Positions 56,400 through 64,000 of a DNA stretch of 64,000 nucleotides are shown piece after piece. Positions within the stretch are counted from its first letter, which is position 1. Each line of letters starts with the position of its first letter. Under the pieces are notes generated by a model. The model ran no database searches and was not told the DNA's origin. It saw only the letters and a program-made list of their open reading frames with translations. A program made the position numbers and the translations under genes. Source of the DNA: Hofstenia miamia (Eukaryota > Xenacoelomorpha > Acoela); the NCBI GenBank assembly GCA_004352715.1, contig SCFE01000008.1:3400411-3464410 (forward strand), read 5' to 3'.

Positions 56400-58069
56400 C
56401 AAGGCTGGTTACAGCAATGCTGGATTCAGCCAATCAAATTTCAGTTGCGTAATTCAGCATTCAACACGCTACCGCATTGTTGCATTGTATAGCTACATTG
56501 CAGATTTAAAAATGCCTTTGTATCTGAGTCATTATGAAGCTGCACCGGTGCACAAAATGAAGTGCAAGCACTGCAAGGGGACAGTCAAATATGTCAATTC
56601 TCATTCCAGTGTTCTGCGAAGCCATACGATTACCAAGCACCAGGATCTCCTTGCTCCAAATGGAAAAGTCAAAGTACCCAAGATTGAAGATTACTATTCC
56701 AGTAACAGAAGCATATTACCGAATTTGCAAATGCTTGATACGAAGGTATTGCCGACTGCTGCTCAAAGCACGTCATGCCTTGCGATTTGGTTGAAGATAA
56801 AATTTTTTAATGGGCCTATGACTACCGAACAAGAAACAGAGAGAAATTATCCGGGCGGATGTCGGAGTTGGCGGTTGATTGGACGGTTCGTAAAATCACG
56901 TGAATGGGCAAATTCATATGTGCTATATGATATCTACAGGACCGAATAAGCATTTTTACCTGAAAAGTGTCGTTGTTAATGCTAAAACTGCAGCGAGCCT
57001 ATTCTCGATATTGAGAACGGTGATTGCATGTGTGGCAGGTAATGCACCTGCAATGCAAAGCTCATTCCGACTCATGGCAACGGAATACCCAGCGATTTTG
57101 TACTCTGGGTGTGCTGCACATATAATGAATTTGCTGATGGGTGATGTATAGAACATAGATTCTGTGAAAGATACAATTCAAACAATATTGCGAGAAGGAA
57201 AGATTTCTCGTTATTTTGTCAATCGCTGGAACTCCGGTTGTGAGGCAATTAGAAACGCATCTGAGAAGAATCTGTTCAGTGAAGCTGAAATGTCAAAATT
57301 TGAGAAAACTAGACAAATTCTCAAAGAAGTGACGGTTCAGCTCGATCGCATCCAGAAAGACTCTGCGAATGTCAAGCATGTTATCAGTGCATTCGCGTCA
57401 ATTCTAAAAGTTTGGTCTCAGAACACAACGCTGCCAGACTCTATCCGTGCCCTACTCAAAGGATTTTGAATCAAACGCTGAAAAATGTTCGGGAAAGGAT
57501 CTCTTCGTAGACTGACATTTCTTGAAAAGAGCAATTTTTGAAGAGGATTACCTTCAGCTGTTTGAGTTATAGGAATCGGACGACGCAGTGGCCAAGAATT
57601 GGGCCGAATCATTTCTTCCGAGAGCAAAATTCTTAGAATTTGAGCAAGAACGCATCGAAATGGAAGACACTATCACCGTGGGACAGGAAATAGACTGACA
57701 ACTGCAGACTTCACAGAGGCATCCGAAACACAATACAGAAAGTTTTGATCTCGGAGGCCTGTGTGGAGTGCGCTTTTTCCAAGCATAAACGTGTGCATTC
57801 AAACTTGCGAGCCAGATTGAAAGCGGAAAAACTTGACGAACAACTATTCATTCGTTATAACTTCGAAAGAATTCTGGACATTGCGAACAAAGAATGCGAA
57901 GAATTACAGGATGAACCATTTGAGTACGAAATGTTTGAAGTTACTGAGAAGTTAGCAATAAAATTATTGCCTTGAATTATTGTTTTAATTTTTGATGAAT
58001 TCAGCATTCAACACGTGCTGTACAACATTCAACAAGTTTCTGCTGTATTCAACTTTTTAAGCAACCCTG
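56400..58069 (+). mobile_element. hAT element inserted in a Penelope-like element
   Basis: This 1670-bp element is flanked by perfect GTGATAAT duplications. The left end begins CAAGGCTGGTTACAGCAATG; the right end, reverse complemented, begins CAGGGTTGCTTAAAAAGTTG. Both subterminal regions carry a direct ATTCAGCATTCAACACG word (left about 56452, right about 58002). Removing the element and one duplication restores the Penelope reading. The transposase inside is broken. Confidence 0.88.
56512..57975 (+). pseudogene. Broken hAT transposase with BED-type zinc finger
   Basis: The ATG at 56512 opens MPLYLSHYEA, then KMKCKHCKGTVKYVNSHSSV and LRSHTITKH, a BED-type C-x2-C...H-x4-H finger. After frame changes the core continues with IACVAGNAPAMQSSFRLMA, where the usual catalytic Asp before NAP is Gly, and then LYSGCAAHIMNLLMGD. 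A TAG at 57149-57151 interrupts it. The helical part follows with TILREGKISRYFVNRWNSG, and the C-terminal dimerisation domain as VECAFSKHKRVHSNLRARL and EQLFIRYNFERI, up to the stop near 57975. Several frameshifts, a stop and loss of a catalytic residue show it is dead. Confidence 0.8.
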
Positions 58070-58077
58070 GTGATAAT
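58070..58077 (+). repeat. 8-bp target site duplication, right copy (GTGATAAT)
   Basis: Identical to 56392-56399. Confidence 0.9.
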
Positions 58078-58525
58078 GGATATACACATCATTTTATAAA
58101 ACTGTAGATCAATGGTTATTGGCAACTAATATGAAAAATCTGATGAAGAAATAATAGAAACTAAAAAGATATATATTGGAAATAATACAATTCAATTGAA
58201 AAATGAGCTACGATCATTTAATACAATTCTAAAATTTACAAATATTCCAATATTTCAATGATTCAAAACATTAAATTTAATTCGCAACAAAGATCAAATA
58301 TCAAAAGTATTGGTTTTATCATTAGTGTATAAATATACTTGTGATGATTTTAAGAAATCATACATCAGTGAAACCATTCGTCATTTTGATATGCGAATCA
58401 AAGAGCACATCGATGGCCATTTAACTTCAGAAATTTTTAATCATAATATCAAAATCGAAAGTTTTGAGATCATTGCAGAAGCCATTGAAAAAAGTATTGG
58501 ATTTGACATTAATAAATTTATATAG
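58078..58525 (+). pseudogene. Penelope-like element, linker and GIY-YIG endonuclease (3' half of split element)
   Basis: After the insert the element resumes with GYTHHFIK and later, in another frame, VLSLVYKYTCDDFKKSYISE and TIRHFDMRIKEHID. This is the Penelope GIY-YIG endonuclease pattern (GVVYKxxCxxCxxxYIGETxRxFxxRIxEH). In this copy the YIG motif reads YIS, the second Cys is missing, and stops precede the domain. GIY-YIG nicks target DNA for reverse transcription. The relic ends near 58525. Confidence 0.8.
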
Positions 58526-58651
58526 TTGGTAAATAGTCCCTTTCAAACAAACTTTATGATTAGGGAATTGAAGTTAAGCAGCCCAATGTTCTAAAACATG
58601 TAGATGTCAGTATGTTAACTGATCTTCGTATTTTGCTGCTCGGATGCTATA

Positions 58652-58728
<77 letters not shown>

Positions 58729-59823
58729 TAATATTTATATACAATAGTATTTTAGCATATATTTTGTGCAAATGCAAAAATAAAAATTGAAGTAAGCATG
58801 CGAAGGAGCAAAAGTAAATATTCTTGGGAAAGGAATTGCAACTGCAATGGCTCTTGCAAGTGATAACATTTGCATACAGCAAAGTAAAATAACGACTATG
58901 AACATTTATCTAAGCATTTTTCCCAAACTTTGATAAATATTAAACTGGTCCAAAAATAAAAATATTTGAAAACTTGAGCTCCAGAAGGACGCTCCTCTTT
59001 ATTTTAGTGTGAAATATTCTACCAAAACTTAAACATTTAGAGGTCGCTCAAAAAATTTACTTTTTACTTGTTACATTAATTTTCAGTATTTGGGCCATCA
59101 ACTACATGTAATCAAGTTTAGTTGCACTTGGTTCGAAATGATAAAGTTGTCACTTTAATTGTAGGTAAATCAGTGTATGTATGTTAACAGTTTCTATACA
59201 TTGTTGGATAGTTTCCACTTAGTATAAACGTAGGCCAATTGCAGAATGCTGGACTTGTGGTAGAAACACGTGCAACACTCAGCAATGGATACATTCACAA
59301 TCGATTATGATAATTTCGAAAGCCTTAAATAAGCTACCATCCCTAAGTTCCCACAGTCTTAATTTAGACACCCTATGCTGAACGTGGTCTTTTCTTATTT
59401 TTTCAGTAACCAATCAAGTCAACTGTTGCTCCAAGATTGTCAAATATTGAAAATTTTAGCAATCTAAAGGACTTACTATTTAATAAAGTTCAATTTCTAC
59501 ATAATGCTGCTTTAGTAAGTTGTGGGATACGATTTTCTATGTTCAGATATCAGTCTCAGTAGACAAAACTCTCTGAAACGCATAATTATGTAATTCTAGT
59601 AAGTTGCATTCAGAAAAAAGCAATCAACCAATACTTTTTAAAGCCCAAATCGGCCTTTTAGCTGCCAATGCTCTTATATCAACAATATTTATAAATTATG
59701 GCATTGGTTTTAGGCCGGAACGGAAAACGTCCAACATACATAAATATATATATATATATATATATATACTTTATATATATATATATATAAATATAATTAA
59801 ATGATATTTTGCTAAGACTTAGC
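58526..59823. other. AT-rich DNA with long (TA)n tracts
   Basis: Contains the (TA)n/(CA)n tract at 58662-58732 and a TA tract at about 59744-59801. No gene recognised. Confidence 0.5.
58662..58732. repeat. (TA)n microsatellite with an internal (CA)n block
   Basis: Two TA runs flank ACACACACACA, about 70 bp in total. Confidence 0.95.
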
Positions 59824-59843
59824 ATATTATGAAAGATTTATTC

Positions 59844-59885
59844 CGCAGACATGTTTCGCTACATACATATAGCTTCGTCAGTGCA
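59844..59885 (-). ncRNA. Hammerhead-ribozyme-like motif, left arm
   Basis: Reverse-strand mirror of the motif at 60177-60218: CTGACGA core box, stem II, GAAAC box, TC cleavage position and a TGCA/TGCG stem I. The sequence is identical to the right arm. Confidence 0.55.
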
Positions 59886-60011
59886 TATAGAGTATAGAGG
59901 GAAAGTTTAGAAAAGTTTAAGAATGCTAATATGGTTTAATTACCTATTTAAAAGTTTTTTACGTTGTTGTTTTATTAATAATGCTTCAGTGATCTTGAAA
60001 TTTACTTACAT

Positions 60012-60155
60012 CATCACCAAGCAACAAAAGATCATTTTAAAATATTAACAAAGAACAAACATACCAAGATCACTGAAGCATTATTAATAAAACAACAACG
60101 TAAAAAACTTTTAAATAGACAATTAAACCATATTAGCATTCTTAAACTTTTCTAA
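60012..60155 (+). pseudogene. Penelope-like ORF, C-terminal tail
   Basis: The frame reads HHQATKDHFKILTKNKHTKI, then TEALLIKQQRKKLLNRQL, ending in a stop at 60153-60155. The xFxILxxxxxxxxxxxxEALxIKxxxPxLN pattern is the end of the GIY-YIG region in Penelope-like elements. Only the tail remains here; the upstream part is replaced by the inverted arm. Confidence 0.65.
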
Positions 60156-60176
60156 ACTTTCCCTCTATACTCTATA

Positions 60177-60218
60177 TGCACTGACGAAGCTATATGTATG
60201 TAGCGAAACATGTCTGCG
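60177..60218 (+). ncRNA. Hammerhead-ribozyme-like motif, right arm
   Basis: The order is: TGCA (stem I 5'), CTGACGA (CUGANGA core), an A, then a stem-loop GCTATA-TGTA-TGTAGC (6 pairs including one G-U), GAAA (core), ACATGT (minimal palindromic stem III sharing the last A of GAAA), C (expected cleavage after ATGTC), TGCG (stem I 3'). All invariant core positions are present. An unpaired A beside stem II and a short stem I weaken it. Penelope-like elements are known to carry hammerhead motifs in such positions. Confidence 0.6.
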
Positions 60219-60275
60219 GAATAAATCTTTCATAATATATATATATATATATATGTATACTGTATATATATATAT

Positions 60276-61275
60276 NNNNNNNNNNNNNNNNNNNNNNNNN
60301 NNNNNNNNNNNNNNNNNNNNNNNNNNNNNNNNNNNNNNNNNNNNNNNNNNNNNNNNNNNNNNNNNNNNNNNNNNNNNNNNNNNNNNNNNNNNNNNNNNNN
60401 NNNNNNNNNNNNNNNNNNNNNNNNNNNNNNNNNNNNNNNNNNNNNNNNNNNNNNNNNNNNNNNNNNNNNNNNNNNNNNNNNNNNNNNNNNNNNNNNNNNN
60501 NNNNNNNNNNNNNNNNNNNNNNNNNNNNNNNNNNNNNNNNNNNNNNNNNNNNNNNNNNNNNNNNNNNNNNNNNNNNNNNNNNNNNNNNNNNNNNNNNNNN
60601 NNNNNNNNNNNNNNNNNNNNNNNNNNNNNNNNNNNNNNNNNNNNNNNNNNNNNNNNNNNNNNNNNNNNNNNNNNNNNNNNNNNNNNNNNNNNNNNNNNNN
60701 NNNNNNNNNNNNNNNNNNNNNNNNNNNNNNNNNNNNNNNNNNNNNNNNNNNNNNNNNNNNNNNNNNNNNNNNNNNNNNNNNNNNNNNNNNNNNNNNNNNN
60801 NNNNNNNNNNNNNNNNNNNNNNNNNNNNNNNNNNNNNNNNNNNNNNNNNNNNNNNNNNNNNNNNNNNNNNNNNNNNNNNNNNNNNNNNNNNNNNNNNNNN
60901 NNNNNNNNNNNNNNNNNNNNNNNNNNNNNNNNNNNNNNNNNNNNNNNNNNNNNNNNNNNNNNNNNNNNNNNNNNNNNNNNNNNNNNNNNNNNNNNNNNNN
61001 NNNNNNNNNNNNNNNNNNNNNNNNNNNNNNNNNNNNNNNNNNNNNNNNNNNNNNNNNNNNNNNNNNNNNNNNNNNNNNNNNNNNNNNNNNNNNNNNNNNN
61101 NNNNNNNNNNNNNNNNNNNNNNNNNNNNNNNNNNNNNNNNNNNNNNNNNNNNNNNNNNNNNNNNNNNNNNNNNNNNNNNNNNNNNNNNNNNNNNNNNNNN
61201 NNNNNNNNNNNNNNNNNNNNNNNNNNNNNNNNNNNNNNNNNNNNNNNNNNNNNNNNNNNNNNNNNNNNNNNNNNN
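60276..61275. other. Assembly gap (1000 N)
   Basis: Exactly 1000 unknown bases, starting inside a (TA)n tract next to the fold-back, a likely cause of assembly failure. Confidence 0.99.
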
Positions 61276-61978
61276 GTTCTGAGTAAACGGAATCTTTGTT
61301 TTATAGTCTGTTTCGAAGAAAAGGCAGGTGTAGTTCAGTATTGTTGGGATAAATCAGTTTTGTAGTAATTGAAGTTGTGCAATTCTAATCAATTGTATGT
61401 GCAACACAAAATGAAATGGGACAAAGACAAACTCCTAAGGAACACCCTAACATTTATCCAAGTCAATGTAAGTCTGACAATTCTAATAATATTTGAGAGA
61501 TTTCAAACAATATTTCATGGTCAAGTGTATGAATTTGCTGATAACAGACCCAACATAATAAGAATGGCGCATTCATGATTTGTCATGGAAACTAATATAT
61601 CATTCTAGATTTTATAAAAACATGCCTCATTAGAATAAAAAAGCTTTCAGCAAAATACGAATTATAGGCTTCTGCTAATTTAAGCTTTGCATTATGTTAA
61701 GGCAATTAAATTCAGCAAAATATATGGATGAAAAAAAAGGCAAATTGTAGCAACATCTATGAAATATTTCCCTTGAAGAACAGCAGAACTACAATGCATA
61801 TTGCTTAGCCATACAGAAAATCTAAGAAATTTCATAAGAATGTAGGTCATTTAGCCCAATTGTTAAAAATATTTTTAGGTCATGTATTAATAGAGCACTC
61901 GCAGAACAGAATTTTGTATGCCATCGTGCAATTAAAGTATTTAGGAGAAGGAAATATTTTGTGCAATGATACTTAAGT

Positions 61979-62026
<48 letters not shown>

Positions 62027-62639
62027 AGAATGTTCTCTTCTAGGGACTTTCTTCCACAGTGGAACATTCTAACCAAATAAACAACAAATGAACAATTACT
62101 AAAACAACATAATCCCTATGTTCAGCTCATCAAAAATTGAAAGACCACACTGACTTGTTATCATACATTTAAACAAAAAACCTTACTCCATTATTCAGCT
62201 ACTGTACATGTTAATAATTAATATAAAATAATAAGAAAAAACAGCATAAGATAACCAGAAAAGTAAGGGCCAATTTGGGAAAATTTATTATACCTAAAAT
62301 GTTAGTAAAGTAGTGGTTTGGGAAATATCTAATTAAAAACAATACAACTGATCATTGGGAATTCAAAACTTAAATTAAAATTCTGAAAGTATCAGAAATA
62401 ACACTTAAAACAAAGATAAATATTTATGGCAAACAAAAAGTGCTGAGCAGATGATCAGTCATTGATTTAACAATTCAAAATTAAATTAAGCACACACTAA
62501 TGGATGACTCAAAAGCCAACACCAATAAAAAATAAGCATAAAGCACATGGATAATAATGTAAAAAAATAGAACTGAAATCTCTCATATTCACCACTAAAA
62601 ATACAAATCAGTTATAATAATTGAGATTATGCTACAATA
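61276..62639. other. AT-rich DNA without recognised genes
   Basis: A few short frames (such as 61369-61578) show no family resemblance. The (TA)n tract at 61980-62024 is the only clear repeat. Confidence 0.4.
61980..62024. repeat. (TA)n microsatellite
   Basis: About 45 bp of pure TA repeats. Confidence 0.95.
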
Positions 62640-63740
62640 TGTATATTTAGTGTTGGCCATTAATTAGAGACCACATATCATTATATGTTTTAAACATATT
62701 TAAAAAAGCAAATTTTATAATTATATTTTAATAAAAAATGTTGAAAGAATAAGCAGTAAGAATTTATATTTTATGTGGTTCTTTCTACTTACATCACTGC
62801 TTCAATCCATCTGGGCAAAGAAGAAATAAGAGAATTACAATATTCAGATGCAATTTGTTGAATCCAAACCATTAGCACTTTCTGTTTTAAATCTTCATAT
62901 CAGTGTGGCTTCAACTTAGATAACTTGTGCTTCATTAAGGACCAAAAGTTCTCATTTGGGTTTAGATCATGTGTTGATCAAGGCCATTGAAATAGTTAAG
63001 CAATGTGTTTATCCTGAAACCATGTCTGCATCTTTTTTGCTTGGTGACAGGGAGCATTTCATATTCTGAAGCCAATGGATATTTTGATGAATTGACAGTT
63101 TCACCTTGATCCAAATTATATATGCCACCAAACTCTTTGCTGAAAATGATCCCCAGATATTCACTAAGAGTGAAAATTTCACTGATTGATGTAACATAGC
63201 ATGAATTGTAACTCATATTTGCAGGACACCTGGCAGAATGGAGTAGATGGTGTAAGAGGGTCAAACTGTCTGACTAAGGTTTCATCACTAAACATGACAC
63301 TAGACTATTGTGCAATATCTCAAATTTTGTGTTGATAGCAGAACTTCAAATAGTCCTTAATATTTTTCTTTGAAATTCTGAGTAGCTTTGCAGGACTGTA
63401 TGAATGAAGTTTAAAATCTTTTAAAGGATGTAGCCTGATGGTGAATGTACTTATATCAACTTCTTCTAGTAAACTGGCTTGAAAAAGGAGCTAGAAGCTG
63501 TAGGCAAAGAAACATCAGTGTGATGAATTAAATTGTCATTTCTTGTATTTGTTTTTCATGGTCTTCCAGGACATTTGTTAGGAAGTGGTGAGCCTGTGGT
63601 ACAAATTCTCTTTAGCTTATTTTGAACACATGCTTTTGAGATGCAAAGTCACCTTGTAATTTCTCTCTAGCTGTCAGTGAAGAATCCATGGGGTTATTTC
63701 TGGGGTTATGCTCTCCTGTGGAAATTTTATTATACCTCAG
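62640..63740 (-). mobile_element. Tc1-like transposon relic, minus strand
   Basis: The reverse strand reads, in order and in several frames: LTARELQGDFASQKHVFK (N-terminal region), SSVMFSDETLVRQFD (with the usual FSDE motif around the second catalytic Asp), APCHQAKKMQTWFQDKHI, then LFQWP-x-STHDLNPNENFWS (the DLNPIENxW motif with the third acidic residue), and SLISSLPRWIEAVM near 62800. The downstream AGTGTTGGCCATTAATTAGA (about 62651) resembles Tc1-family terminal sequence. Stops and indels are frequent, so it is inactive. The left terminus is approximate and the right one was not identified. Confidence 0.72.
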
Positions 63741-64000
63741 AGCAACTACTAATACAAGAATAAAATTTGTTCAGTGCTACATTTAGAAAAAGTATCTGAT
63801 TTTCCAAAGACAAATTATGTATAATGATATTTAGCATGCACTATGAGGCCACAGAAGTATCCACACCTGATATAATGCAGCATTAATTATTGCTAATTTT
63901 CATTTGAGAATGAAAATGTATGAGAGCAGGCCAGGCAATGATTTATGAGGTTTTTCACAAAAATCTTAAGGTTTATATTTGTAAAAATGAAAGCTAGTCT
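63741..64000. other. Right edge without recognised features
   Basis: AT-rich sequence. TATGAGGCCACAGAAGTATC at about 63842 may be the edge of another Tc1-like terminal repeat, but it is unpaired here. Confidence 0.3.

Larger units (their letters stand above)
59824..60238. mobile_element. Fold-back (inverted duplication) of a Penelope-like element 3' end
   Basis: Two 174-bp arms (59824-59997 and 60065-60238) are near-perfect reverse complements; I see about two mismatches, near 59942/60119. The spacer is 67 bp. The right arm and spacer read as the C-terminus of a Penelope ORF followed by its 3' UTR, which carries a hammerhead-like motif and an AATAAA. The left arm is the same 3' end in reverse. 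TA microsatellites flank both sides, and a 1000-N gap starts 37 bp beyond. Confidence 0.85.

Noticed and set aside
1-64000. CRISPR arrays, tRNA and rRNA genes, bacterial operons
   Set aside because: No regular spacer arrays, cloverleaf sequences or conserved rRNA blocks were seen; the window is eukaryotic.

Overview
This is an AT-rich, intron-bearing animal genome window with no prokaryotic signals. It contains GT-AG introns, many (TA)n microsatellites, and the decayed copies of at least six transposon families. The mix (hAT, P-like, Tc1, Penelope, LINE, plus a CYICGE/GDQDK-type relic that I recall mainly from arthropods) suggests an invertebrate, perhaps an arthropod, but I cannot name the species. 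Three runs of exactly 1000 N (15839-16838, 47435-48434, 60276-61275) are placeholder gaps, so order across them is not proven.

Host genes. Three minus-strand exons (31205-31073, 30761-30610, 1535-1367) join in frame to give the C-terminal half of a core 1 beta-1,3-galactosyltransferase (C1GALT1 family, GT31). One intron of about 29 kb separates the last two. The final recognised exon ends in a strong donor. The next co-oriented exon, 445-650, has the matching phase and encodes the first half of a SUEL-type galactose/rhamnose-binding lectin domain. The window may therefore hold a glycosyltransferase-lectin fusion that I do not know to be described; this is its most interesting candidate. Inside the large intron lie a plus-strand first exon of a FAM221B-like gene (23156-23392) and an unidentified minus-strand terminal exon (19259-19443). 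A single-exon GFR-alpha/GAS1-like cysteine-rich receptor gene lies at 42862-43851, behind a CpG-rich promoter-like stretch.

Mobile DNA. A 3.4 kb multi-exon hAT element with terminal inverted repeats lies at 4378-7822. Two damaged LINEs of one family lie at 12925-14465 and 16839-18470. Other elements are a probable non-autonomous element with GGGCCCTTTGTAAC ends (24240-26145), a hAT relic with TTTACCTAA subterminal repeats (27747-29376), P-like relics (48435-49369, 51864-52040), Tc1 relics (49845-49982, 62640-63740), a LINE relic (55015-55273) and a GAGCC-rich MITE (55612-55963). A Penelope-like element is split by a hAT element with a perfect 8-bp target duplication (56141-58525). A 174-bp-arm fold-back of a Penelope 3' end (59824-60238) carries a hammerhead-ribozyme-like motif in each arm.

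The rest is AT-rich intron or intergenic DNA in which I see no supported gene.
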